Assembly: GCA_030666075.1 (NCBI GenBank)
Contig: DAOUYN010000082.1
Location: forward strand, 1-5,428
Direction of reading: 5' to 3'
DNA length: 5,428 nt
From: Actinomycetes bacterium
Lineage (GTDB): Bacteria; Actinomycetota; Aquicultoria; CAJVYJ01; JAUVQD01
Each line of letters begins with the position of its first letter. Positions within the stretch are counted from its first letter, which is position 1. The notes under the pieces were generated by a model. It searched no databases. It saw only the letters and a program-made list of their open reading frames with translations, and was not told where the DNA came from. Shown piece by piece: positions 1-5,428 of the stretch. The position numbers were made by a program, and so were the translations under genes.

Positions 1-1
1 A

Positions 2-538
2 CACGTGGTGGTGCCGATCGCTTCGGGCTCGCTGCTGACTAAGGTCAAGAGGGGCTTCGACGAGATGGCCAGGATCGGACTTATCGATGAGGTCGTGACC
101 AAGATCTCGGGAGCTCAAGCCGATGGGTGCGCGCCGGTGGCCACGGCTTTCAAGGCCGGCGTAGATGTCATCAAACCGATCAAACCGAAGACGATCGCTA
201 AATCGCTGGCTATCGGTAACCCTGCCGATGGCTACTATGCTTTGAATGCGGTCAACGGGACCGGCGGCTCTATTGAGTCTTCAAGCGACGAGGAGATAGT
301 ATCGGCGATGAGGTTGCTCGCCGAGACCGAGGGCATCTTTACGGAGACGGCCGGCGGTGTAACGGTGGCGGCCTTAAAGAAGCTGGCAGAAACGGGTAAG
401 ATAGGACCGAACGAGGTAACCGTAGCCTATATCACGGGCCTGGGGTTGAAGACTCTTGAAGCGCTGGTCGGAAAAGTCGGACCTACGGCTGAGATCGGCA
501 CTAAGATAGGGGATTTCCAGCAGGCATTCGATCTATAG
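2..538 (+). CDS. thrC: threonine synthase, C-terminal part (5' end outside window)
   Basis: This is the C-terminal ~178 residues of threonine synthase, the fold-type II PLP enzyme that converts O-phosphohomoserine to threonine plus phosphate in the cytoplasm. The reading frame is open from base 2 to the TAG stop; the N-terminal part and the PLP-binding lysine lie off the left edge. Recognisable family blocks are PIASGSLLTKVKRGFDE near the edge, GAQADGCAPVATAF, SLAIGNPADG, and LLAETEGIFTETAGGVT followed by YITGLGLKT. This pattern fits the longer threonine synthases (about 400 residues) found in cyanobacteria and other deep lineages rather than the short type. The TGxGLK loop carries Leu (codon 440-442) where I expect Asn or His. 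The stop is 15 nt before the small sulfur-carrier gene, so the two are probably co-transcribed. A valine-rich ATG-like start at base 5 (GTG) is only an artefact of the window edge. Identification is firm; the full length cannot be judged. Confidence 0.93.
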   Translation, partial: HVVVPIASGSLLTKVKRGFDEMARIGLIDEVVTKISGAQADGCAPVATAFKAGVDVIKPIKPKTIAKSLAIGNPADGYYALNAVNGTGGSIESSSDEEIVSAMRLLAETEGIFTETAGGVTVAALKKLAETGKIGPNEVTVAYITGLGLKTLEALVGKVGPTAEIGTKIGDFQQAFDL

Positions 539-543
539 AAACT

Positions 544-549
544 AGGAGG
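544..549 (+). promoter_or_regulatory. Shine-Dalgarno site of the sulfur-carrier gene
   Basis: AGGAGG, a full Shine-Dalgarno core, ends 4 nt before the GTG at 554. It decides the start: a second in-frame GTG at 566 would be 16 nt from this site, too far, and no other in-frame start lies between the thrC stop and 554. The spacing is slightly short but workable. It contrasts with the lipoprotein and lepA starts, which have no such site. Confidence 0.8.
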
Positions 550-553
550 ACAC

Positions 554-832
554 GTGGAAGTAAGAGTGAGAATACCTTCGCCTTTGCGTAATCTGACAGG
601 CAATGAAGGGGAAGTAACAGCGAGCGGCTCCAATGTTCGGGAACTCATCTCCGACCTGGAGAGCAAGTACCCGGGCATGCAAGAGAGGCTCTGTGATGAG
701 ACCGGCGAAGTTCGCCGTTTCGTCAACGTTTTTGTCGGGGAAGAGGATATCCGTTTCCTTGGCGGTCTCGACACGCCGCTCGATGCCGGGATCGAAGTAT
801 CTATAATCCCGGCCATGGCCGGCGGCTCTTGA
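554..832 (+). CDS. CysO-like MoaD/ThiS-family sulfur carrier protein ending Gly-Gly-Ser
   Basis: A 92-residue beta-grasp (ubiquitin-fold) protein of the MoaD/ThiS family. Such carriers are adenylated at a C-terminal di-glycine, converted to a thiocarboxylate, and donate sulfur to cysteine, molybdopterin, thiamine or other products. The opening strand (VRVRIPSPLRNLTG), the central ISDLESKYPGMQERL helix, RRFVNVFVGEEDIRFLGGL and the tail SIIPAMAGGS match, from memory, Mycobacterium CysO more closely than E. coli MoaD. CysO feeds sulfur to the O-phosphoserine-dependent cysteine synthase CysM. Unlike CysO, this protein does not end at Gly-Gly: a serine follows (codons 821-829), so a peptidase such as a JAMM/Mec-type enzyme would be needed to expose the reactive glycine. 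It starts with GTG behind AGGAGG and follows thrC by 15 nt, suggesting one operon. No activating enzyme or protease lies in the window, so the pathway is not determined. Family assignment is firm; the client pathway is open. Confidence 0.87.
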   Translation: MEVRVRIPSPLRNLTGNEGEVTASGSNVRELISDLESKYPGMQERLCDETGEVRRFVNVFVGEEDIRFLGGLDTPLDAGIEVSIIPAMAGGS

Positions 833-842
833 GCGATCCGGT

Positions 843-871
843 TAGACTTTTTCGAGTGAATAAATGATAAT
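843..871 (+). promoter_or_regulatory. predicted sigma-A-type promoter of the TPR lipoprotein gene
   Basis: A -35-like TAGACT (843-848, 4 of 6 matches to TTGACA) and a -10-like GATAAT (866-871, 5 of 6 matches to TATAAT) are separated by an ideal 17 nt. Six bases after the -10 comes the ATG at 878, so the expected start site coincides with the first base of the start codon, predicting a leaderless mRNA. No Shine-Dalgarno is visible before this ATG, which is consistent. It sits in the 45-nt gap after the carrier gene, where no terminator is seen, so read-through from upstream is also possible. Predicted from sequence only. Confidence 0.5.
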
Positions 872-877
872 GCGCCC

Positions 878-1489
878 ATGTTGACGACGTCGGCAAAAAT
901 CCGGCGCCCCTTACGGGCCGTCCGGTTTGGTCGGGCCATTGCGGTCATAGTGCTACTGGCTGCGCTGCTCGTCGGTTGCGCCAGGAGTGGTGAGCAGGCG
1001 GCTTCCGAGTCATCCGGCTCTCAGGCGGGCGGGCCGAGTTCGATCAAGGTCGAAAGCGGCCTGAGCGCCTACGAACGCGGTGATTTCGAGACGGCCGTCG
1101 CCGACTTGGAAGCGGCGGTGGACAAAGATCCGAAAAGCGTTGCCGCCCGGACAGCTCTAGGCCAGAGTTACGAAGCCGTCGGCAAGCTCAAGGACGCCGA
1201 AGAATCCTACCGGGCCGCGCTCAAGCTCGACCCGAACCTTCCTCGCACCCAGTACAAGCTGGCGATCATACTAAAAAGCAAGGGACGCCCGGAAGATGCG
1301 ATCAAAGAATTGGAAGCGGCGGTCGTTGCCGATCCTGTTTTTTCCGCCGCCCGCTTGATCTTGGGCGATCTCTATGCCGATACCGGCGATAAGGAGAGCG
1401 CTGCTGCCGAGTATCAAGCGGTGATCGATTTAAAGCCCTTCGGGATCGACCTCAAACAGGTCGAGTCGAAACTGGCTGAAGTCCAGTAA
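878..1489 (+). CDS. TPR-repeat lipoprotein, function unknown
   Basis: A 203-residue secreted lipoprotein built of tetratricopeptide repeats. The N-terminus has a basic region (R9, R10, R13, R16, R19), a hydrophobic core (IAVIVLLAALLVG) and a lipobox LVGC with the modifiable cysteine at residue 34. It should therefore be anchored to the outer face of the cytoplasmic membrane. A Ser/Gly/Ala/Glu-rich linker (about 35-55) follows, then four consecutive TPR units at roughly 54-87, 88-121, 122-155 and 156-187. Their terminal prolines fall at 85, 119, 153 and 187, an exact 34-residue period. A short charged helix closes the protein. TPR arrays bind other proteins or peptides, so a scaffold or assembly role at the envelope is likely, but no partner is evident. 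The in-frame TGA at 857-859 excludes a longer protein, and the ATG at 878 gives a well-formed signal peptide. The lepA start follows after 30 nt. Architecture is well supported; a specific function is not. Confidence 0.85.
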   Translation: MLTTSAKIRRPLRAVRFGRAIAVIVLLAALLVGCARSGEQAASESSGSQAGGPSSIKVESGLSAYERGDFETAVADLEAAVDKDPKSVAARTALGQSYEAVGKLKDAEESYRAALKLDPNLPRTQYKLAIILKSKGRPEDAIKELEAAVVADPVFSAARLILGDLYADTGDKESAAAEYQAVIDLKPFGIDLKQVESKLAEVQ

Positions 1490-1501
1490 ACCCCGGCTAA
1501 G

Positions 1502-1510
1502 TGATATAAT
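1502..1510 (+). promoter_or_regulatory. predicted extended -10 promoter of lepA
   Basis: TGATATAAT combines a perfect -10 hexamer (TATAAT, 1505-1510) with the TGn extension (TG at 1502-1503), which can replace a good -35 box. None is seen at the 16-18 nt distances, which fall in the last codons of the lipoprotein gene. Only nine bases separate the hexamer from the lepA ATG at 1520, so the transcript would have a leader of about 0-4 nt. No Shine-Dalgarno precedes lepA. The motif lies wholly in the 30-nt intergenic gap, which supports it being a real promoter rather than a chance match. Confidence 0.6.
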
Positions 1511-1519
1511 CTTCTGCGC

Positions 1520-3316
1520 ATGGAACTAGATAATCTACGCAATTTTTGCATCGTCGCCCACATCGACCACGGCAAGTCTACTCTCGCTGACAGGTTGCTT
1601 GAATTCACCAATACAGTTTCTAAGCGCGAGATGGTCGAGCAGGTGCTGGACAGCATGGACCTTGAGCGTGAAAGAGGTATCACTATCAAGGCGCAGGCGG
1701 TCAAGCTTGAGTACCATGCCGATGACGGTCGCGACTATATTATCAATCTGATCGACACTCCGGGTCACGTCGATTTCAGCTATGAAGTCTCTCGGAGCTT
1801 GGCGGCGTGCGAGGGCGCGCTCCTGGTAGTCGATGCTTCTCAGGGCGTCGAGGCCCAGACCGTGGCCAACGCTCATCTCGCTATCGAGAGCGGGCTGGAA
1901 TTGGTGCCCGTCATCAACAAGGTCGACCTGCCGAGTGCCGACCCGGAAATGGTCAAACGCGAACTTGAGGAGGGCTTAGGCGTGGATGCGGCCGAGACCG
2001 TCAGTGTCAGCGCCAAGACCGGCGAGGGGACCAAGGAGGTCCTGGAGGCGATCATCAGACTGATGCCGCCGCCGCAAGGAGACCCCGATGCTCCGCTCAA
2101 AGCCCTTGTTTTCGATTCAAGCTATGACCCGTATCGGGGCGTCGCTATCTTCGTGAGAATCATTGACGGCTCTATAAAGAAACATGACAAAATAATGATG
2201 ATGGCGACCGGACGGGTCGCGGAAGTCGAGAGCGTGGGCGTATTCGAGCCCGATATGAAGCCGGTCGAGCAGCTGCATGCGGGAGAGGTCGGCTATGTCT
2301 TTGCCAGCATCAAGAATGTGCAGGAAATACGCGTCGGTGACACGCTGACCGGCGCGAAGGTTCAGGCCGCCGAGGCGCTGCCGGGGTACGACGAAGCCAA
2401 ATCGATGGTCTTTTGCGGCATCTTCCCGATAGACGGCGGCGAGTACGCCAATCTCAGAGATGCTCTGGAAAAGCTAAAACTCAATGATGCCTCCCTCAAC
2501 TTTGAGCCGGAGACCTCGACCGCCTTAGGTTTTGGTTTTCGTTGCGGTTTCTTGGGCTTGCTTCACTTGGAGATAGTCAAAGAGCGCCTGGAGCGAGAGC
2601 ACGAACTCCAACTACTGGCGACAGCGCCGAGTGTGGCGTATCGCCTGGAGATGACGGATGGTTCGGAAATATTTATCAAGAATCCATCCGACTACCCGTC
2701 GAAGGGGGTCGGCTCTATCGAGGAACCCTTTATTTCCGCAACTATCCTGACTCCGCCGGACTACATGGGCGCGGTCATGGAGCTGTGCCAGGACCGGCGC
2801 GGCAGTTTGGTCGATGTCTCTTATCTGAGCGAGGGCCGGGCGCAGATCAAGTACGACTTACCCTTGGCTGAAGTGGTCCTAGACTTTTACGACCAGCTTA
2901 AGTCAAAGACGCGCGGGTATGCCTCGTTTGACTATGATTACGCCGGCTACCGTCAATCCGACCTGGTCAAACTCGATATCTTGCTCACGGGTAAGCCGGT
3001 CGACGCTTTTTCCGCGATCGTCTCTAGAGACCGGGCGTACGACCGCGGGAAGGCGTTGGCGGAGAAACTGCGTAAACTAATACCTCGCCAGATGTTCGAG
3101 GTCGCTATCCAAGCTTCGATAGGCGGGCGGGTGATCGCCCGGGAAACTGTTAAAGCAATACGGAAGGACGTCACAGCCAAATGCTACGGGGGTGACATCT
3201 CCCGTAAGCGCAAACTCCTGGAGAAGCAAAAGGAAGGCAAGAAGAGAATGAAACAGGTCGGCCAGGTGACGATCCCGCAAGATGCTTTCTTGGAAATCTT
3301 GAAGGTCGAAGAGTGA
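1520..3316 (+). CDS. lepA: elongation factor 4 (LepA), ribosome-associated GTPase
   Basis: Full-length LepA/EF4 (598 residues, the usual size), a translational GTPase related to EF-G that acts on the ribosome and has been linked to back-translocation, initiation efficiency and 30S assembly. All GTPase motifs are intact: G1 AHIDHGKS (13-20), switch [10 protein letters not shown] (about 50-58), G3 DTPGH (79-83), G4 NKVD (133-136) and G5 SAK (164-166). Beyond the G domain come domain II, the [19 protein letters not shown] block of the EF-G-like domain III, and the LepA-specific C-terminal domain ending in [20 protein letters not shown] and a basic tail. EF-G domain IV is absent, as expected. The start gives the canonical N-terminus ([20 protein letters not shown]). 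There is no Shine-Dalgarno, and a strong extended -10 sits 9 nt upstream. The stop overlaps the hemW start. Identification is essentially certain. Confidence 0.98.
   Translation: MELDNLRNFCIVAHIDHGKSTLADRLLEFTNTVSKREMVEQVLDSMDLERERGITIKAQAVKLEYHADDGRDYIINLIDTPGHVDFSYEVSRSLAACEGALLVVDASQGVEAQTVANAHLAIESGLELVPVINKVDLPSADPEMVKRELEEGLGVDAAETVSVSAKTGEGTKEVLEAIIRLMPPPQGDPDAPLKALVFDSSYDPYRGVAIFVRIIDGSIKKHDKIMMMATGRVAEVESVGVFEPDMKPVEQLHAGEVGYVFASIKNVQEIRVGDTLTGAKVQAAEALPGYDEAKSMVFCGIFPIDGGEYANLRDALEKLKLNDASLNFEPETSTALGFGFRCGFLGLLHLEIVKERLEREHELQLLATAPSVAYRLEMTDGSEIFIKNPSDYPSKGVGSIEEPFISATILTPPDYMGAVMELCQDRRGSLVDVSYLSEGRAQIKYDLPLAEVVLDFYDQLKSKTRGYASFDYDYAGYRQSDLVKLDILLTGKPVDAFSAIVSRDRAYDRGKALAEKLRKLIPRQMFEVAIQASIGGRVIARETVKAIRKDVTAKCYGGDISRKRKLLEKQKEGKKRMKQVGQVTIPQDAFLEILKVEE
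3302..3305 (+). promoter_or_regulatory. Shine-Dalgarno-like site for hemW inside lepA
   Basis: AAGG (within GAAGG) lies inside the last lepA codons, 7 nt before the hemW GTG at 3313. It supports that GTG as the start, which overlaps the lepA stop, and suggests that lepA translation is coupled to hemW initiation. The match is short, so weight rests mainly on the overlap and the protein N-terminus. Confidence 0.45.
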
Positions 3317-4440
3317 GCGGTCTCTATCTCCACATACCATTCTGTCGTTCGAAGTGCGTCTATTGCGATTTCAACTCTTATGCCGGCCTCGACGCTCTTA
3401 TCGATCCATACGTCAACGCGATTTCCGATGAACTAGCCGAGCCGAGCCGGGTTTGGGACGGCGGCGATATCTTTGACACTCTTTACATCGGGGGCGGGAA
3501 CCCGGCGATGCTAAATGAAGCGCTGCCGCGGATACTGAAGAGCCTGTTCTCAGCTGGACGGTTGGCGCCGGGGGCCGAAGTAAGCATTGAGATGAATCCC
3601 GAAGATGCCAAGGCCGATGTTCTCGAAAACTTACGCGCCGCCGGGGTGAACCGGCTTAGCCTGGGTTGGCAGGCCCTCGACGACGATCTGCTGAGGCGCA
3701 TCGGGCGGCGTCACAACGCTGCCTTGGCACAAGAGGCGCTGGTCGTGGCCGGGCAAGCGGGATACTCGGACGTCAGTGTCGATCTGATCTTTGGCCTGCC
3801 GGGGCAATCTTTTGACGATTGGCGATCCGCGTTGGAGCGAGTGATAGAGGCCGGTCCGGAACACATCTCTGCCTACGATCTGACGATCGAGCCAGGCACA
3901 CCTCTGGCGCGCTCTGTCGATTCAGAACTTAGGACGGCCCTGGGCGCGCCCTTGCCGACAGAGGATGCCGTGGCGCAAATGTATGAGTGGACTAGAAAGC
4001 GTTTAGTAGGCGCGGGCTACGAGCATTACGAGATATCCAGCTTTGCCCGAGCAGGACGGCGATGCCGCCATAATCTTAACTATTGGTACGGGGGCGACTA
4101 CCTTGGGATCGGCGCCGGCGCGCATAGCCACTTTCAGGGTCGGCGCTGGTGGTCTTTGGCGGACCCCGCCAAATACATCGAGGCGAAGAATAAATTGGCG
4201 GGTTCAGAGCAGCTAAGTATCCGCCAGCGTCTCAGCGAGCGGCTGTTCCTGGGTCTGCGCCTCGTTGAAGGCGTCGAGGCCCAGTTGATCGAGAGAGAGC
4301 TGGGCGAGGATCCCGAGAAGATCTTCGCCAAGCCGCTGGCACACTGGCGGGAGTTGGGCCTGATGGCCGCGGGACCGCGTCTGGCCCTGTCGCCCGGCGG
4401 ACTGGCGCTGGCCAATGAAGTAATGGTTGATTTCGTATAG
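3313..4440 (+). CDS. hemW: radical SAM heme chaperone HemW (HemN-like, not coproporphyrinogen dehydrogenase)
   Basis: A 375-residue HemW, a radical-SAM protein that binds heme and delivers it to membrane heme proteins; it is often mis-annotated as oxygen-independent coproporphyrinogen III oxidase. The [4Fe-4S] cysteines are C11, C15 and C18 (CRSKCVYC), followed by Asp-Phe, whereas true HemN has a fourth cysteine. The heme-associated HNxxYW motif is present as HNLNYW (253-258), followed by [13 protein letters not shown]. Other family blocks are [10 protein letters not shown] (157-166), [13 protein letters not shown], and a C-terminal HemN-type domain ending [10 protein letters not shown]. Two positions look atypical: GGGNP (Asn63) where GGGTP is usual, and LGWQA (Trp119) where a small or aliphatic residue followed by QS is usual. 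The GTG start overlaps the lepA stop (GTGA), and the N-terminus [10 protein letters not shown] is canonical for the family, so this start is sound. Co-expression with lepA is expected. Family assignment is firm. Confidence 0.95.
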   Translation: MSGLYLHIPFCRSKCVYCDFNSYAGLDALIDPYVNAISDELAEPSRVWDGGDIFDTLYIGGGNPAMLNEALPRILKSLFSAGRLAPGAEVSIEMNPEDAKADVLENLRAAGVNRLSLGWQALDDDLLRRIGRRHNAALAQEALVVAGQAGYSDVSVDLIFGLPGQSFDDWRSALERVIEAGPEHISAYDLTIEPGTPLARSVDSELRTALGAPLPTEDAVAQMYEWTRKRLVGAGYEHYEISSFARAGRRCRHNLNYWYGGDYLGIGAGAHSHFQGRRWWSLADPAKYIEAKNKLAGSEQLSIRQRLSERLFLGLRLVEGVEAQLIERELGEDPEKIFAKPLAHWRELGLMAAGPRLALSPGGLALANEVMVDFV

Positions 4441-4470
4441 TCCGGCGACGCTGGTATCGACGAGGGCTGG

Positions 4471-4497
4471 TTAGCACTCATACTTATAGACTGCTAA
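4471..4497 (+). promoter_or_regulatory. CIRCE operator (HrcA binding site)
   Basis: An inverted repeat TTAGCACTC (4471-4479), a 9-nt spacer, and GACTGCTAA (4489-4497) match the CIRCE consensus TTAGCACTC-N9-GAGTGCTAA at 17 of 18 arm positions. The single mismatch is C at 4491 in the right arm. HrcA binds this element to repress the hrcA-grpE-dnaK-dnaJ operon and often groESL, and releases it on heat stress. Its position just upstream of hrcA fits autoregulation. Spacer length and arm sequence make chance unlikely. Confidence 0.95.
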
Positions 4498-4500
4498 AAT
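4471..4500 (+). promoter_or_regulatory. predicted hrcA promoter overlapping CIRCE
   Basis: TAAAAT (4495-4500, 5 of 6 to the -10 consensus) shares its first three bases with the right CIRCE arm. TTAGCA (4471-4476, 4 of 6 to TTGACA) within the left arm is 18 nt upstream as a possible -35. HrcA bound to CIRCE would thus cover the whole core promoter, explaining repression by occlusion. The start site is expected near 4507, only about 7 nt before the hrcA ATG. No terminator is seen after hemW, so some read-through from lepA-hemW may also reach hrcA. Confidence 0.6.
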
Positions 4501-4513
4501 AGGGCGATGATCT

Positions 4514-5428
4514 ATGCTTAACGATAGAAGGCGGGCAATATTGTCCGCAGTCATTGAAGACTTCATATATACAGCGGAACCGGTGGGCTCACGTAGATTG
4601 GTCGACAAGTACGGGTGGTCGTTAAGTTCCGCGACGGTCAGAAACGAACTCTCGGCGCTCGAGGAGCTTGGCTATCTGACACACCCCCATACGTCTGCCG
4701 GTCGGGTCCCGACGGATAAAGGGTATCGTTACTACGTGGATACGCTGTCTGAGGCCGGTACCGGCGGCTTGGCGGAACTGAGCGGGTTCTCCGTGGGGCT
4801 GACGATGGAGATCGACGACCTCATGCGTGAGACCTCGCATTTCCTGTCCGGACTGACCCGGACGATGGCGGTTGTCTACGCACCCGACGTCAAGCGCGAG
4901 CGGATCAAGCATATCGACCTGATCGGGCTCGGCTCAGCCAAAGTCATGATGGTCGTTATTCTGAGCAACGGCTCCATATCCAAGCAGCTGGTCAACGCGA
5001 GGCGAGAGGCGTCGGCCGAGACCCTTTCTGCGCTGGAAGAGCGGCTCAATCTGGCTTTTGTGGGCGAACTGGTCGATAGTCTGACCGGGATCGGTACGCC
5101 CAATGAAGGCTTGAATGCCGGTGACGCTACTCTTTTGACCAGGTTATGCTTGGCGCTTGTCGATTCATTATCGATGGATATCGGCGAACGCGTCTTTCAT
5201 GATGGAGCGGCTCAACTGCTGGACTACCCGGAGCTGGCCGGTCTAGATGAGATGCGCCAGGCGTTGACCTTGATAGAGCATAATTATCGGCTCTTCGAGT
5301 GGCTCCGCGAGGCCGCCGAGGCGAGTGAGCTGGTCATCAGGATCGGTGCTGAGAATGAAGATGAACTGGTAGGATATACGGTGATCGCCAGTGGATATGA
5401 AGTTCGCGGGGAGGCGGTCGGCGCCCTA
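4514..5428 (+). CDS. hrcA: heat-inducible transcription repressor HrcA (3' end outside window)
   Basis: The first 305 codons of HrcA, the dimeric repressor that binds CIRCE and whose active folding depends on GroEL, so that free chaperone signals absence of stress. The frame is open to the window edge; homologues have about 340-350 residues, so roughly 40 are missing. The N-terminal winged-helix begins MLNDRRRAILSAVIEDFI, then TAEPVGSRRLV and the recognition region SSATVRNELSALEELGYL. The wing segment SAGRVPTDKGYRYYVD is strongly conserved in the family. A GAF-like domain follows, and close to the edge is IRIGAENEDELVGYTVIASG, the conserved C-terminal block. The ATG at 4514 gives the canonical N-terminus; the ATG at 4507 is in another frame and stops after four codons. 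A Shine-Dalgarno-like AGGG at 4501-4504 would fall outside the mRNA if transcription starts near 4507. CIRCE upstream shows autoregulation. grpE and dnaK are expected next, though they are not visible. Confidence 0.97.
   Translation, partial: MLNDRRRAILSAVIEDFIYTAEPVGSRRLVDKYGWSLSSATVRNELSALEELGYLTHPHTSAGRVPTDKGYRYYVDTLSEAGTGGLAELSGFSVGLTMEIDDLMRETSHFLSGLTRTMAVVYAPDVKRERIKHIDLIGLGSAKVMMVVILSNGSISKQLVNARREASAETLSALEERLNLAFVGELVDSLTGIGTPNEGLNAGDATLLTRLCLALVDSLSMDIGERVFHDGAAQLLDYPELAGLDEMRQALTLIEHNYRLFEWLREAAEASELVIRIGAENEDELVGYTVIASGYEVRGEAVGAL

Noticed and set aside
173..190. Short tandem repeat ATCAAACCG x2 in thrC
   Set aside because: Only two 9-nt copies encoding Ile-Lys-Pro twice, which fits the family sequence at this point.
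833..877. Possible terminator after the carrier gene (the run CTTTTTCG)
   Set aside because: No stable stem precedes the T-run, and the segment is better explained as the lipoprotein promoter.
864..884. Short ATG-started frame overlapping the lipoprotein start
   Set aside because: Six codons only, and its ATGs lie within the predicted -10 element upstream of the expected transcription start, so it would not be transcribed from that promoter.
427..948. A 173-codon open frame on the minus strand across the thrC end, the carrier gene and the lipoprotein start
   Set aside because: It lies opposite three well-identified genes, its product is Ser/Arg/Pro-rich with no recognisable domain, and such antisense frames are common in GC-rich coding DNA.
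878..980. Possible twin-arginine export signal (Arg9-Arg10) in the lipoprotein
   Set aside because: The residues after Arg-Arg do not fit the usual twin-arginine consensus, while a good lipobox and hydrophobic core support ordinary Sec-type lipoprotein export.
2542..2871. A 109-codon + strand frame inside lepA
   Set aside because: It is an out-of-frame reading of the highly conserved lepA coding region with no recognisable domain.
3313..4440. Annotation as oxygen-independent coproporphyrinogen III oxidase (HemN)
   Set aside because: The fourth cysteine after CxxxCxxC is replaced by Phe and an HNxxYW motif is present, which are hallmarks of HemW.
4134..4481. Overlapping minus-strand frames at the end of hemW reaching the CIRCE region
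   Set aside because: Low-complexity Ser/Arg/Pro-rich translations opposite conserved hemW codons; no start signal or family resemblance.
4754..4765. Perfect 12-bp palindrome GCCGGTACCGGC within hrcA
   Set aside because: It encodes an in-frame Ala-Gly-Thr-Gly-Gly linker in GC-rich sequence, and no second copy was noticed; probably chance.
4622..5103. Minus-strand frames opposite hrcA
   Set aside because: hrcA in this region matches its family from end to end, and the antisense translations show no domain.

Overview
The window is a compact stretch of bacterial chromosome with every gene on the + strand: the 3' end of threonine synthase (thrC), a small CysO-like ubiquitin-fold sulfur carrier, a TPR lipoprotein, lepA (elongation factor 4), hemW (radical-SAM heme chaperone) and the first ~305 codons of hrcA (heat-shock repressor), which runs off the right edge. 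GC content looks moderately high (estimated by eye, not computed). No RNA gene, mobile element, CRISPR array or gene-free stretch over 300 bases is present. The gaps at 539-553, 833-877, 1490-1519 and 4441-4513 hold ribosome-binding or promoter signals and no convincing terminator hairpin.

Organism: the order lepA-hemW-hrcA, with a CIRCE operator in front of hrcA, is the classical Gram-positive arrangement (Bacillota and Actinomycetota), normally followed by grpE-dnaK-dnaJ. The small carrier resembles mycobacterial CysO, and the leaderless-looking promoters are of a kind common in Actinomycetota. I lean towards a deep-branching actinobacterium of moderate GC, but a Bacillota-like lineage is not excluded. 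The threonine synthase is of the type with PIASGSLL and GAQADGC motifs that I associate with cyanobacteria and other deep lineages.

Layout: (1) 2-832, thrC and the carrier, 15 nt apart, the carrier with a strong Shine-Dalgarno (AGGAGG). The carrier ends Gly-Gly-Ser, so the reactive di-glycine is masked by one residue. (2) 843-1489, a lipoprotein with four consecutive 34-residue TPR units, preceded by a -35/-10 pair placed so that transcription would begin at or next to the ATG. (3) 1502-4440, lepA and hemW overlapping by GTGA and so translationally coupled. lepA has an extended -10 (TGATATAAT) directly before its ATG and no Shine-Dalgarno. (4) 4471-5428, a CIRCE operator with one mismatch, a -10 overlapping its right arm, and hrcA.

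The genes are mostly housekeeping: threonine synthesis and probable sulfur transfer, an envelope TPR scaffold, translation, heme trafficking and control of chaperone genes. No clearly new multi-gene system is visible. The points most worth a second look are the masked CysO-like carrier beside thrC, the repeated leaderless or near-leaderless promoter design, and a four-codon out-of-frame mini-ORF overlapping the hrcA start.
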